A DNA stretch of 64,000 nucleotides from Dysidea avara (lineage: Eukaryota > Porifera > Demospongiae > Dictyoceratida > Dysideidae): positions 11,828,694-11,892,693 of the forward strand of contig NC_089285.1 of NCBI RefSeq assembly GCF_963678975.1. Reading direction: 5' to 3'. The notes beneath the pieces were generated by a model that was not told where the DNA came from, ran no database searches, and was given only the letters and a program-made list of their open reading frames with translations. Numbering within the stretch: the first letter of the stretch is position 1; every line of letters begins with the position of its first letter. Positions 21,480 to 33,502 of this stretch are shown here, in pieces. The position numbers and the translations under genes were made by a program.

Positions 21480-21909
21480 CAGCGGCCTACCAGCAAATGT
21501 TACTGGATGAGCCCTCCAGCAGATTAGTCACCATCAATACGACTAAGGGCCTTTTTAGTACTCACGGCTCCCTTTTGGTGTTGCTTCGGCACCGGCGGTT
21601 TTCCAAAAGACCATGGAGACTATCCTACAGGGTATGCCGCATGTGATATGTTATCTGGATGACATCTTGATAACAGGCTGTACTGAGGCTGAGCATGCCA
21701 ATAACTTGGAAGAGGTTTTGAGTCGGTTGCAAGCACATGGGGTCCTCCTAAAAAGGGAGAAATGTCGATTCTTTCAAAATTCTGTAGAGTATCTAGGCCA
21801 CCGCATTTCGGCAGATGGGGTACATACAACCAAAAGTAAGGTAGCTGCTATTGAGGATGCATCACACCTAAGAATGTCCAGGAACTGCGTTCCTTCCTTG
21901 GTCTACTAA
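21450..21909 (+). pseudogene. gypsy-2 reverse transcriptase, core
   Basis: It continues the RT in shifted frames: KLDLTAAYQQM near 21475, a small deletion near 21560, and then from 21613 METILQGMPHVI followed by the YLDD catalytic box (CYLDDILITG) and VEYLGHRISADG. Another shift near 21865 ends this frame. Confidence 0.88.
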
Positions 21910-21929
21910 ACTATTATGCTAAGTTCATC

Positions 21930-23030
21930 CCTAACCTGGCTTCATTGTTACGACCTCTTCATGTTCTCTTGCAAACTGACAGGCCTTGGAAATGGACTAG
22001 AGATTGTTCCACTGCTTTTAGCAAGGCCAAGACCCTTTTGTCAACTGCACCAGTTTTGGCACATTATGACCCCAACCTCAAACTTTGCTTAGCTGGAGAT
22101 GCATCTGCATATGGTGTGGGAGCAGTACTGTCACATGTATATCCTGATGGATCTGAACGCCCTATTGCCTATGCATCACGGACTCTCAATTCAATTGAAC
22201 GTAATTATGCCCAAGTAGAAAAGGAGGCACTCTCCCTTATATTTGGTGTAAAGCGGTTTCATCAGTATATCTATGCCAGAGAATTCACGCTAGTAACCGA
22301 TCACAAACCACTTACCACAATACTAGGCCCTAAGAACACTATCCCATCTTTAGCAGCAGCCAGATTACAGCGTTGGGCATTGCTGTTAGCAGGGTATTCA
22401 TACAGCATTAAGTTCAAACCTACTAGCACACACAGCAATGCTGATGGCCTTTCACGGTTACCCCTTAAGAATGCCACTTCGTTAGGATACTTGCCAGATG
22501 CTACTAATTTTAATGTAGCACAAATTGATGCCCTTCCAGTGACAGCCGCTGAGTTAGAGGCTGCTACACGGAAAGATTCAATACTGTGCAAAGTCCTATA
22601 TTATACTAGGTCAGGGTGGCCAAATGTTATCAAGGAACCTTTTAAACCGTATTGGGATCGCCGTCTAGAGCTATCGATTGAAGGGAGCACAATCCTGTGT
22701 GGGGTACGGGTAGTTATACCACTTGCACTTCGCCAGAGGGTTATGGCAGAACTCCATCAAGGTCATCAAGGGGTAGTGCGAATGAAAGCACTGGCTCGCA
22801 TCCATTTTTGATGGCCAGGTTTGGACAAGGATGTCGAAGAACTTGCGAAGACCTGTACTGCCTGTCAAGCAGTTAAGAAGGCACCCACCAAGGCACCATT
22901 GCACCCTTGGGCTTGGCTAACAGTACCTTGGCAACGGGTGCATGTGGATTTCGCAGGGCCTTTCTCTGGTAGGATGTTCTTATTGGTTGTCGATGCACAC
23001 TCCAAGTGGCCTGAAGAAGGTCTTATGCAT
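21930..23030 (+). pseudogene. gypsy-2 RNase H and integrase start
   Basis: Open to 22811: LLSTAPVLAHYDPNLKLCLA with GDASAYG (the usual ACDAS is AGDAS here), YASRTLNSIERNYAQVEKEA, TLVTDHKPLTTIL, HSNADGLSRLPL. Then the integrase zinc region starts with ELHQGHQGVVRMKALAR. A TGA at 22809-22811 stands where a tryptophan is expected (WWP motif). The frame then continues to CTACQAVKK and the first core motif VVDAHSKW, after which the element is cut. Confidence 0.88.
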
Positions 23031-23115
23031 TACTATTAGAGCTACTGTAACTTAGCCATAAAACTAGGTCTTATGCATTACTATTAGAACTACTGTAACT
23101 TAGCCATAAAACTGG
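23011..23115. repeat. Tandem duplication, about 49 bp x2
   Basis: GGTCTTATGCATTACTATTA followed by GARCTACTGTAACTTAGCC occurs twice in a row directly at the truncation point of gypsy-2. It may be scar sequence from the truncation or a pre-existing repeat. Confidence 0.7.
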
Positions 23116-23808
23116 ATCAAGTGCGCAAGGCACTAAACTAACACAACAGATGAAAGGAGGAGGAGCCTAATGTACTTCTCTGAAAAAGAAACATACCATA
23201 AAAAGCCATGAAGTTTATCAGTTTGTGGTAGCTCTAGATTGTGGTGGACTCATGGCAGATAATTAAATGGAGACAAAAAAAGTCATGGTATTGTTAACAC
23301 CACTCCAGGTTGTTTCACCTTTTTAAAATCAGTGTATTTAGTACAAGAAACTCTCACCTACTGCACAATGGCTTATTTATTGAGTGCTGATGCAGCAATA
23401 GCTGCACTACCCTCAAATACCTGCCTGCTATACCAAGGCTGAGTCAGCAGACTAAAATAACAACTGGTGAATGAAAATTGTTGTGATAAAATTTATCACC
23501 TGCAGTTGCAATATCATGATAATTAAAGTGATGGTGTTAAATCACTACAAATTTCAACATTAACTGCATAAGCAGCTGATAAATATTCACTGCCTATTCT
23601 AGCCTTGCAACCAAACGTCTTGCAGAAAACAAGCCTAAATTGTTGTAAAATAATTAAACAAAGTTTTTAACAACACCTTAAAGAATATCATGATAGTAAG
23701 CTGTAATTATCGCAATGCGATAATGATTTTTTTTGATGCAAGTATCAAACTATAGATATTATCACTACTATAAACACTGCCACAATTGACCATAGCTATG
23801 ATGCATAC
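23116..23808. other. Non-coding
   Basis: AT-rich. No gene, clear repeat or terminal inverted repeat was seen. It is probably intronic if the BEN-domain gene spans this area. Confidence 0.3.
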
Positions 23809-23963
23809 CTCACTACCACTAGAAGCTGGAGAACCTACATCAATTACAAACTTTTCTTCAGCCTTTAAAGTTGTCTTTGCCTAAGGAAAACACATTGTAT
23901 ACATTCACTGCAAATGCAAAATATAACATACCTTTAAAGCCTTTCCCTTCTTTGGTCTTTGTC
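23809..23963 (-). pseudogene. Two candidate small exons of the BEN-domain gene
   Basis: Minus strand. A 32-nt block 23963-23932 (after TTTTAG, before GTATGT) encodes a lysine-rich PKKGKALK. A 72-nt block 23880-23809 (after CCTTAG, before GTATGC) encodes AKTTLKAEEKFVIDVGSPAS plus SGSE, phase 0 at both ends. The second is phase-compatible with the exon starting at 18605. Both have good splice consensus. No homology was recognised, so membership of the BEN-domain gene rests on strand, phase and position only. A lysine-rich block at 24330-24367 has similar splice-like ends but does not fit in phase. Confidence 0.4.
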
Positions 23964-24762
23964 CTAAAACACAAAACCATAACATAAATTTCTTTCTTTA
24001 GTTAGACTATTAAGGCCACATAAACTTAAATGCTTGTCCAATACTCAAAATAGCAGTGTAGGAGGGTCGATTGTTTTATTTTATTTTATTAACAGTATAG
24101 CAAAATGACTCAAAATGCAATACTCTTAGACTGCTCTAGCTAGTTGCCAACTTTAAAAGGTGCTGGACAGCTGTATTCAGCCACCAGTAATACGAAAAAC
24201 CATTGATGAGGCAAGGAAAATGGCAGTGCAAGTGGGGATGAGAAACTATTTAAGTTTGGAAGGGTGTCTACATATCATATGGAAACAAAACAACAAATAC
24301 GTACGGCAGCGTACAGATACTACAGTTACCTCAGTAGCTTTCTTCTTCTTGGCACTAATCACTTGCACTAGATATAAACTATGGCATGTATACAGATTAA
24401 GACAACCCTATTCTGGTATTCTAACCAGTAGATATTAGCCTTAAGCTGTATTGATAGGCCAACAGCTCTATAGCCACATCACTACACAATAATTATATAA
24501 TTAAATTTTCAGTAGATACCAAATCTTGAGTGATTACAACATGTTCCAACAGACTTTTGATACAATTGTACCCAGTTCATGTATATAACTGGAGTACAGT
24601 GCTTATTACATTAAACATTATTAGTCTTAGTCAATTCAGCAGTAGCAAATGAATCTGTCACACCATCTGAGTCAATTGAGTCCTCCTGTATATTTTATAC
24701 AGTTTAGTAAGTGTAGTGTGATATTCTATCTCGCGCATTGTTTTATATTAATATTGTTACAG
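23964..24762. other. Non-coding, includes a possible lysine-rich exon
   Basis: At 24330-24354 (minus) the sequence reads AKKKKATE between an AG and a GTAACT. The remainder has no feature I can name. Confidence 0.25.
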
Positions 24763-24924
24763 ATGAGGATCTTCATAAGAACGAAACTTGGGTAGTCCTC
24801 GATTTCTCCGACACCATTGGCATTTCACCACTGGAGAAGGTGACAATGAAGGAGGATTCTGATAACGAATGCAAAGTTATCTGGGACAATGGAAAGCCAT
24901 ATGATGCAATTGTAACATTTAAAG
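24763..24924 (+). other. Isolated exon-like block, unknown small domain
   Basis: A 162-nt block lies between TTGTTACAG and AAAG|GTAAGC, with phase 1 on both sides. It encodes NETWVVLDFSDTIGISPLEK, an acidic stretch, then CKVIWDNGKPYDAIVTFKG. The pattern (hydrophobic, Trp, Gly-Lys-X-Tyr-X-Ala-X-Val) resembles a small beta-barrel found, as I recall, at the start of BEN-domain proteins of sponges, but I am not certain. No partner exon on this strand was found, and the BEN remnants nearby are on the other strand. Confidence 0.4.
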
Positions 24925-25204
24925 GTAAGCAGCTACCAGCCTGGTGTCGAACTTTAGCTAGTTGTGTAGCCTTAAAATGGCGCTAAAGTAAGTAATTACA
25001 GGGAATTTATATTAAAAAATTAACACTTGCAATTTCGTACAAAATGCGTATTGTACGTACGCATGTCTATTAGCTATTCTCGAAGTGAAATAACCCATGT
25101 TACCACCCCTGTTTATGATTTTGTCGCGTATACAGCAGTCTAAAGCACAATATGGGTATCCACTACCATTGTAGCACCAGATAAATTGCTTATTAAAGCA
25201 CGCA

Positions 25205-25440
25205 TGCGTATCACAGTGAAAAATGGTATGTTATCCACTATCTTATAACACATGTATAACATTGTTATCTATATGTTATACACAGATAACACATCCGTTA
25301 TACAGCCCCTGTAAAACATCTGTATGGATACTATATACACGGCTATGTATAACATGTGTAAAGCGGTGTTATACAGGTGTGTATAATGTATGTATTACAA
25401 GCGTATAACATGTGTATATCAGTGTTATCACTACTTCCCT
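25205..25440. repeat. TGTTATAC/GTATAACA-rich repeat, copy 1
   Basis: About ten copies of GTTATAC or GTATAACA in both orientations are spaced 15-25 bp apart after a CACAGTGAAAAAT edge. A related block in inverted orientation is at 35560-35812, ending in ATTTTTCACTGTG. It is probably a MITE-like family with internal palindromes. Confidence 0.6.
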
Positions 25441-25443
25441 AGT

Positions 25444-25862
25444 CAGTGTTGGGCAAGTTACTTTTTAAAAGTAACTAGTTACATATTACATATTACTTGC
25501 AGCTGAACTATTTAGTTACAGTTACATATTACCCATAAAATAAAGTAACTGTAATAATATTACATATTATATTACTTTGTGTCCATAGCCTTAAGCTGTC
25601 ACGTGTGAAACTACCACCTTATCACGTGACACGATTGCGTTGTTGGACAATGTGCAAGTCTTGATATAAGTAAGTAGCTGGTGAATAAGCCTCACTTAGT
25701 AGGCTTCATTACTTCGTTGTGGCTAGACGTTACTCAGTGGTTTACTAACGAGATTAGTAACTTCGTTACTTTTAGTAATAATATTACGTAATATTAGATT
25801 CGTTACAGTAACTATATTACTTAGGTAACCCGTTACATTTGCTAGTAAAGTAACTTGAGTTG
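25444..25862. mobile_element. hAT MITE-like element (CAGTGTTGGGCAAGTTAC end)
   Basis: The left end CAGTGTTGGGCAAGTTAC followed by TTTTTAAAAGTAACTAGTTA is a typical non-autonomous hAT terminus in animals. Inside, GTAACT/AGTTAC motifs alternate in both orientations. The right end is worn (AAAGTAACTTGAGTTGTGTG) and no clear 8-bp duplication was seen. Confidence 0.6.
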
Positions 25863-26561
25863 TGTGCCACCTCCCACATGCCCCTCTTGGATGTTACGTC
25901 ATGAAGAAAATTAATTATAGTTGCTGACTACATAATGTGTGCTGTATAGCTATGTTATTATAACTATTACATTTACATTGGTACTGTTACAGTTCATTAT
26001 ACCTACCAAAAATATTAGTAGTCATAAATGCACACAATGCCTGCAAGGGTACTCTTACCACTAGTTTCCACTATTTGTAGATTCCAGAAGATATGAACCC
26101 TATGATTCCTGCCATGTAGTGCCACCAAAGATATGTGTTTGTCTTCCTAATGTCACTGAGTGGCGTATAATTATTCTTCATTATACCTGCCAAAAACATT
26201 AGTCATAAATAAACACACATTGCCTGCAAGGGTACTCTTACCTGGAATACCACTAATAGTACAAATTTAAATATCTGTCAAAAAGAACACTGGACAGGAA
26301 TGAACAGACTGTAAAGACAAACTTACCTATGATCATTTCAGTGATCATTTCATTTCGCCACATCTGCATGTCAAAATATAAGCCATTTATGCAAAGGTAT
26401 ACTTACCAGCAATCTCCATGAGACAGCTTTGGTGGATTTCACTTAGCTGTATTAGCAAAAAAATATGTGGTTGCTAGATGCATACAAGCAGAAAAGATAC
26501 ATTTACCATGATTACACTTCAGTGAATTTTACTTCAGTATACCTGCCAAAATACATGTAAA
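25863..26561. repeat. Non-coding with two 70-bp direct repeats
   Basis: A segment TTCATTATACCTRCCAAAAA, then CATAAAT and GCCTGCAAGGGTACTCTTAC, occurs at about 25993-26062 and again at 26177-26241, 184 bp apart. Weaker relatives (TATACTTACC, TATACCTGCCAAAATAC) follow at 26398 and 26540. No gene. Confidence 0.6.
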
Positions 26562-27178
26562 TGTGACTGGATCTGCAAAAACCCGACACAATTGTGCAAG
26601 CCTAAATTTATAGTATAAAGCAGTGAATACAATTGGTAAAATATTTCCATATTATTTGAAAAAAGTTATGTAAACTTTTTGAATGCCTATCTTAGGGAAG
26701 GAAGGTACTATAAAACAAACCTGGATACCACCTTATTCGCCTACTCAAGAAAAGTTGGAAACTCTGTTTCGTTGTAGTAGACCTAAGTATTCGCAATTTT
26801 TTTTGCATCACATCAAAGCAATCGATTTTTCTGCACGCATATCACATTTGTATGCAGTGAAGAAAGGTAATAAAAGGACAAACTTACCCAGTGATAAATT
26901 CCCCTATTCATGGAAAACACAATGGTGAAAATTTCACCTCTGTACGTCAGTCCATTCGTAAGTTACAACTGTTTTAGTAAGTGCCTGTAATTAATTTTCC
27001 CTATACTTGCTGTACAAATCGATTTTTTCTGTTGTCACCACTTTGTAGGGCTGTAACTATTGGCATATGAAGCTGAAACTTTACCAGAGGATACACTTGG
27101 CTTGGTAGACTATAAATATTTAATAAATAGGAATTCGAAAATGTACGAATATGTCAGGTTTTCGCAGATCCGATCACA
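26562..27178. mobile_element. MITE-like repeat with 32-bp TIRs, copy 1
   Basis: The left end TGTGACTGGATCTGCAAAAA continues CCCGACACAATT. The right end, inverted, reads TGTGATCGGATCTGCGAAAA then CCTGACATATTC. The interior matches the partial copy at 36736-37331 along most of its length. No flanking duplication was established. The open frame inside is not conserved between the copies, so I treat the element as non-coding. Confidence 0.7.
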
Positions 27179-28811
27179 TACAGCCAGTTGTTAAATGCAC
27201 ACAGGCATTTGTTGGTTCACAGACCACACTAGACCCTATCATTTCCCTTTTCCATTGTATTTAGTGTCGTCTCTTACAATTACAAACACAGTTTTTTCCT
27301 ACATCCCAGTAAGTCGTTTACTATGCAGATGTGCTATTTCAGAGAAAATGCTAATTTAATTTTGGTCAAGACTATGGTATAATAGCATCTCCTTGGTTAT
27401 TGGCAAATTGTACAATACATAGACCAATATCATAATGTTTTAAATGCATAATTGTACCACTTATTTCAATTCTTTAATTATTCATACTTGCATAATACTG
27501 TATGATTTTGGAAATGTGCATATAGTTTTATACTGCACCTATCTTAACTAATAAATGCCATTCAATAAACACATTAATAAAGACACATTAGCTGCATTTA
27601 ATTATTTGGACTTATCATTGAAAATATCAAGAGACTTTAAATTAGATCAACCAGTGAGCAGACAATCATTTGAAAATCATGAATGGCTTCTTTGGGTTTT
27701 GTGGTCAATTCAAAACAGGATGTCCAAAACACTAATTATTTCTATAGCATAAAGTCCTTTGTCTTGCTATATACAACACCCTTCCATTTGTGCTGGAACC
27801 ATAATGGTTCAGATGTGAAATTTGTTGGAAAGTGACTTACTGTATATATAGGTTATATGCGCAAGGTGCACTTTATACAAGTATGTAGATTGAAGCTAAA
27901 CTTACACAAATATCTGTTGGAAATCTGAAGTACATATATATTACATTACTGTGGAGTGAATGGTGTTTTTAAATTCCTGTAAGAGTCACACTTCTAATTC
28001 CTTTACTTAAGTTGGAGGTTGTAGTGTGGAGGCACTAAATTATTTCACTCTTAGATACATTTTCTGTCTTTGTTTCATTTCTCCCAGCGTTCATCCAGTG
28101 CTTCTTAAAAGGCAGTCAAGGTCTACAAATAGTTAGTGAGAGATAAATGCACATGTACTATAGATTAAGGTTTGGCAGTTGAATTCATCTCTTTGGCAAT
28201 TGTATGCATTCATTGCATTGGTACAGGAATTGATCATAATTAAACTGTCTACTGGAAACCAACTCCCAGTCTATATTATGTTGCTGAGCGGGCAAGCCCA
28301 ACCCAACATACCATACACGCAGCCTTGTAATTATGGCCCAACTCATCACAAGGTGAAAGAGTTTCATCATGGCAAGTTATTAGAAAGTAGCTGAAACTAA
28401 TAATATGCAAAGTCACTAGTCTCACTACCACAATTAGCGTAACTACGTTGACTACCCAATTTACCATGCTCACTACACATGACAAAGTATACAGTTACAA
28501 ACCAGGTACACAATAGGTTCAAAACTGCTAGTTCTTTCTGTTATACTCACATGATATAAGTAAGTAACTACACAAATTTATTGGAGTTATTTTGTACAAA
28601 GTAGCGGGAGTTAAGAGGACACTTGAACTTGTTTTAAAAAGTACAGCCGTGGATGTCTAAGCTAAGGAATGTATCCATCATAAGTAGATAATTTTAAGGT
28701 AGATTTCATACAGAAATCTTTGTTCTACCTGCCTATATGCAAATAATTACAAGCTTACTTTGCTAGTTATCCTTTGCCACATATAAATTTTCAATAGAAA
28801 TAAGTTGCAAC
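27179..28811. other. Non-coding, nothing recognised
   Basis: About 1.6 kb of AT-rich sequence. The open frames seen are short, low-complexity and without family resemblance. Confidence 0.3.
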
Positions 28812-28986
28812 TCCTGAAACCTCAATTAGTGGCCACCTCTTTAATAAGAATACTTCATTATAGTGGCTGCCTAGTAGGTCCCAAATATTGCTAAGTAGTA
28901 CTTTATGACCTCATTAATAAGGCCAATTCATTTTTAAAGCCAACGTTTGGTCCCAGAGGTGGCCCTATTAACGAGGTTTCATTGTA
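28812..28986. mobile_element. Tc1/mariner-type MITE (CCTGAAACCTC end)
   Basis: The left end TGAAACCTCAATTAGTGG followed by CCACCTCT and the right end, inverted, TGAAACCTCGTTAATAGGGC followed by CACCTCT, form terminal inverted repeats of about 30 bp over 175 bp. The right end is next to TA. GAACCTC-type ends of this kind are common in Tc1/mariner and pogo MITEs. Confidence 0.65.
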
Positions 28987-31195
28987 CTTTGTATAACACT
29001 AAATTTGTGCGGTTACTCAGTTGAGTAGGACTAGTAGTTTTGTAGCAATTGTGTGTGGTGAAGAAACATTTAGTTTAATTGAAGTATAGCTCTGTGCTCG
29101 TCCTAATTAAATCGTGTCCTAATTAAAGCCTGCCCACTTGCTATTTGACTACCATGATTCATCCTTGGCAGAGTTACTATGAGGAGTGTAATTCATAGTT
29201 ACTGTAAAAATTGGTGAGTATGCTTTTCCACAGTAAAGTTATTCAGGTTGTTCTGGGTGTCGTTTTAACTGTACTGAGTATTGTCTTGAATTTGTTTTAA
29301 AGTTATGAATATAAATGCCATGGGGCAAAGTCATTTCCAACACCGTGAACCAATGAAACAATTTCCAATTGCCAAAAGCAATGAATCCTACTATCAAATA
29401 TTATATACAATGATACCTTGTGAGTGCCATGGAAACATATGTTGGCCTCAAAGTGTCATCATCTTAAACCAAGCTATCTTCTTTATCATTTGTTTTTTCA
29501 TGCTGCAGTCGCATAAAATTAATGCATAACAGTTAAAACAACATAAAACGCTACAGTGTATGTAGACGTTAGTCAAACATATTACAAGGAACTGAGTATT
29601 TATGCACTATTTCTTTTTAGTGGTGGGTGTAACACTTTGACAGTGGAAATAATGCTGCTGCAGGATCAATAGAGACCACTGGATAACCAATTCATGAACA
29701 AGCAGCCCGGAACAAATGTACTCAAATATCATTCAATATAAGTTACACAATTTTAATAAGGAAAAGGATTATTAGCTATACGTTTCAGCAGTAAGACTAA
29801 ACATCTAAAGCACATGTAGTAGATTCATTTTTTGTTGAGTATATATGGTGTTGTAAAAAATGGATGACAGCTGTACTGACTGCCAGTTGCATTGGATAAA
29901 TAATTATAGGACCATTATTGACATGGCTGCATTACTTCAGGGGGTAGGACATAATGTCATTACATGTATGATTTTACATATTGTATTCCAACATGGATGA
30001 AAACTATAATGTACCAGCTACTTGCATCATTTTAGATGCCAAAGTCTATTACATTTACAGTACTACTAGTGACTAACAATACAGCGAACAATAACACAGG
30101 TACCTGAATACGATCATAATTTATTCTAGATAATGCTCTATTAGTAATTAAGTCCATCGTAAAATTGCTGGAGCTCAATATGAAGCTGAACACATGAAAC
30201 GATTTCTATACTAAGTATCATGCCATGTCCTAGCTCCTCTGGCATTACCTCATGCTGATTTCATAATCCTTACATTGCAAAAAGTAACTTTCTGTAGGGT
30301 GCATGATAGTATAAACATGAGAGCAAGAGTCATGCAACTGGGATGCACTGCGTATTCTAAAACAACCTAGTTATCTCACCTACACAAACATCCCTACATT
30401 AAATACTCTAATAAATTCAGCCAGCCACTACAAGTTAGCTTGTGTTAAAGGGGTAGTGATGAAACCCAAATGAAATGGAAGGGAATATGAAACCAGAAGC
30501 AACTATCATTATTGGAAGCGACTTACAAGAGGTATTAAGTGCAGTATGTTATACAAACAGTGCTTACAAGAATAGTTTAGCAGTTTAGCTAAATGATAAT
30601 TTTTTCAACTTAGATGACTGTGCAACACATTTACAGTGGGCATTAAATAGAACTATCGAGCGAATATAATTTCTAGTATGTCTATACAGAAGGGCATGCT
30701 ACTATCTATGTGTACATGGTTCGAATTCTCACATTTTGACACTACACTATATACTTCTGATATTTATGCAGGTGCTCATGCAGTTAACAATATCGCTTCC
30801 TAGCTAAATATTAGTTACGTAATAAACCCTTTCACCGCTTCAGCCAGATTTATCTGGTTTGAGGCTATAAAAGGCACTTCCGAGTACAATTCTAATGTGC
30901 TACCACTTCTATCATGCGTTTTACAGTACGATGCGCTTACCCTGAAATGTGCACGCCCACAGAGGTCCTGTTTCAGATCCTTTGCACACTATTGTGGGTT
31001 TGTTACATAATACTGCAAAGTTTTTCTTGTTAGAAAAGACGACTGTCACGCATCCTCTAGTTGATAGTCACGTTTTGAAGTCTACTGGATTGCTATTGAT
31101 AGGCTAAGACAGCCAAGGATCACCGTCGGCTGTTTTCAGAAGTGTGGCATGATTTGCTCGTGAGCGTATACACATGCATGATACAAGATTAATTA
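28987..31195. other. Non-coding; TATA-like patch near 30865
   Basis: No gene. A sharply GC-richer patch from about 30828 (CCCTTTCACCGCTTCAGCC) to 31180 contains GGCTATAAAAGGC, which looks like a TATA box, but no convincing frame follows. The patch leads into the satellite at 31196. Confidence 0.35.
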
Positions 31196-31930
31196 TAATG
31201 TTCCCCTACCATAAGATGAAACATCTTGGCAGGTAGCCACCGAAAGATGAAACATCTTGGCAGGTAGCCACCGAAAGATGAAACATCTTGGCAGCAAGAA
31301 CCAGCACAAAATACAACTACAATAATTTTACCGTACCCCTACCATAAGATGAAACATCTTGGCAGGTAGCCATCGAAAGATGAAACATCTTGGCAGCAAG
31401 AGCTAGCACAAAATACAACTACAATAATTATAACGTTCCCCTACCATAAGATGAAACATCTTGGCAGGTAGCCACCGAAAGATGACACATCTTGGCAGCA
31501 AGAACTAACACAAAGTACAACAACTATAATTATAATGTTCCCCTACCATAAGATGAAACATCTTGGCAGGTAGCCACCGAAAGATGACACATCTTGGCAG
31601 CAAGAACTAACACAAAGTACAACAACTATAATTATAATGTTCCCCTACCATAAGATGAAACATCTTGGCAGGTAGCCACCGAAAGATGAAACATCTTGGC
31701 AGCAAGAACTAGCACAAAGTACAACAACTATAATTATAACGTTCCCCTACCATAAGATGAAACATCTTGGCAGGTAGCCACAGAAAGATGACACATCTTG
31801 GCAGCAAGAACTAGCACACAGCAATACAATTACATCATGTTCCTCTACAAAAGATGAAACATCTTGGCTAGTAGCCACCAAAAGATGACACATAGTGGCA
31901 ACAAGAACTAGCATCCATCCGCATTACTTT
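31196..31930. repeat. Satellite, about 102-bp unit, hairpin AAGATGAAACATCTT
   Basis: Units begin at about 31203, 31335, 31438, 31540, 31642, 31743 and 31839. Each holds TTCCCCTACCATAAGATG with AAACATCTTGGCAGGTAGCC, then a second AAGATGAAACATCTTGGCAG and a spacer ending in AACTATAATTATAA. The first unit has an extra sub-unit. Two short perfect hairpins (AAGATG-AAA-CATCTT) occur per unit; some second hairpins carry GACACATCTT instead. Confidence 0.93.
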
Positions 31931-33006
31931 CCCAATGGTATTAAACATATTGGCAGATAGCCACTAAAAGATATACTTTTTGGAAGAAGCATTAATAATA
32001 ATAATACTGAAGCCTTATAAAACATCTTGCCGAATCCAGGGTGTCCACTGTTCATACCCTAGTAGACTTTCTTCACTCTATTCTTTGTTCTGTAGATTCC
32101 TTTTCTGGCTCTGTAGGTGTACGTATAGGCAAACCCATTTTATAGAACATCGTAGCATAGAGTTTACAATGCAGTGGATGGGCGTGCCATTATTGGGGCC
32201 GGCTCTTTAAAATAAAACAAAAAAAAATGTGGTGGGCAGCCATTAAACCTATCATACAAGAACTTCAAAGTTATACACAAGGACTAATTAAGGCTGTTCA
32301 TATTCTGGGAATAATGCCCCAGTCTACCACCCCAACCTTACATTTCATTTTCCTTGGAGAATCTTTTTCACGGGCCAGATGCCACTTGAGTGTTTCACCC
32401 AGTAGCTACACAGTTGGTATTTGAAATATCACCCTGAAATGAATAATACATCTAAAACAACCACCAAAGCTAGTTACAAACAAAACGGCATGGTATAGTG
32501 AAAGTCATAAGGCCCCAAGTGTTCAAAAACTGAGAGGCTTACGAAAACTCACCTAACACGAAATAAACTTTACATAACCCTTACCTAACAATTATTGGGC
32601 TAGATTAGTAACTTTATAGTACTTAATCAGAGCGATAATCCTCACTAATCTACAAACATGAGGTAACCAGCTAAATTCGCGCAACCGCGATCCGCTTTAT
32701 GTACGGAAACTATTCCGTGTTACAATCACATCAAAACTTTTTTTACAAGACGTCGATGGTGTATTTCACAATCTGTTGTGAAGTGTTGCTGCTGTACATT
32801 TCATGTCCTATGGTACACTTCATCTAAAACTTCACCAAAGCATCTGAAACGTGGCTCGGCACGTGCAAATTAGTCGTACAGAAGCCATAATTAACAACAG
32901 AAGCCATTTTGGAAGGGCTGCTTTCGTCATTTCCATGTAGCTATACTATACATCAGTTCTGCTCCTTGTTGTAAGTAACCTTTTGTAATTCCATGTATAT
33001 AAATAC
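31931..33006. other. Non-coding, nothing recognised
   Basis: Degenerate satellite words continue to about 31985. The remaining kilobase shows no gene or repeat structure I can name. Confidence 0.3.
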
Positions 33007-33466
33007 TAGTGTTATACCGATAATCGGATCGGTATCGTATCGGAGCCGATATTGGGCTTTTCGTATCGATCGGTATCGGTTATTCAGGTATTCCGATACC
33101 GATTAATAGCCACTCGCGCCAATCGTCATAACCATAACTGTCATCATAAATCCTATGCTAGCAAAACATGAGGTATAACAAGTTGGAAATAGTGTTGAGT
33201 ATTATTCTAGCATAAAAGGTGCAGGAATTGCTTTGCTAAACATCAAGCAACTGCTACTTACTATGTTTGCATGAAAAAGATCGAAATACTCTAATAGAAC
33301 AGTCACTGCACAATAATATATTCTACTAGAACAGTCACACATAGCCAGCTTGAGATGATTGTAAATTGTATAGCAATTATCGGTATCGGAATCTGTATCG
33401 GTGAAAATTTGCTTCTAGGTATCGGTATCGGATCGGTAGTTATTTTTCTGTATCGGTGGAACCCTA
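33007..33466. mobile_element. hAT MITE, 460 bp, upstream of the kinase
   Basis: The left end TAGTGTTATACCGATAATCG and the right end, inverted, TAGGGTTCCACCGATACAGA are imperfect TIRs. An 8-bp direct repeat ATAAATAC flanks them (32999-33006 and 33467-33474). Subterminal GGTATCGGATCGG motifs are dense at both ends. No coding capacity. It lies 37 bp before the kinase ATG. Confidence 0.92.
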
Positions 33467-33502
33467 ATAAATACTCTGCAGCTACTCAATACAAGTATAG
33501 CT

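Larger units (their letters stand above)
19583..23010 (+). mobile_element. Ty3/gypsy element (gypsy-2), 3'-truncated
   Basis: A putative 5' LTR (19583-19820), PBS, gag, protease, RT, RNase H and the start of integrase occur in order on the plus strand. The copy ends abruptly near 23010 after the first integrase core motif, with unrelated tandem sequence following. No 3' LTR or TSD was found. The protein is close to gypsy-1 and gypsy-4 in organisation. Confidence 0.88.

Noticed and set aside
26683..26928. 81-codon frame in the 617-bp repeat
   Set aside because: The second copy at 36736 does not keep the frame, so it is not coding.
30828..30900. piggyBac-like CCCTTT end and TATA box
   Set aside because: There is no TTAA duplication, no partner end and no following gene.
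31196..31930. CRISPR-like regular repeats
   Set aside because: Repeats are about 102 bp with conserved spacers, in eukaryotic DNA and without cas genes; it is a satellite.
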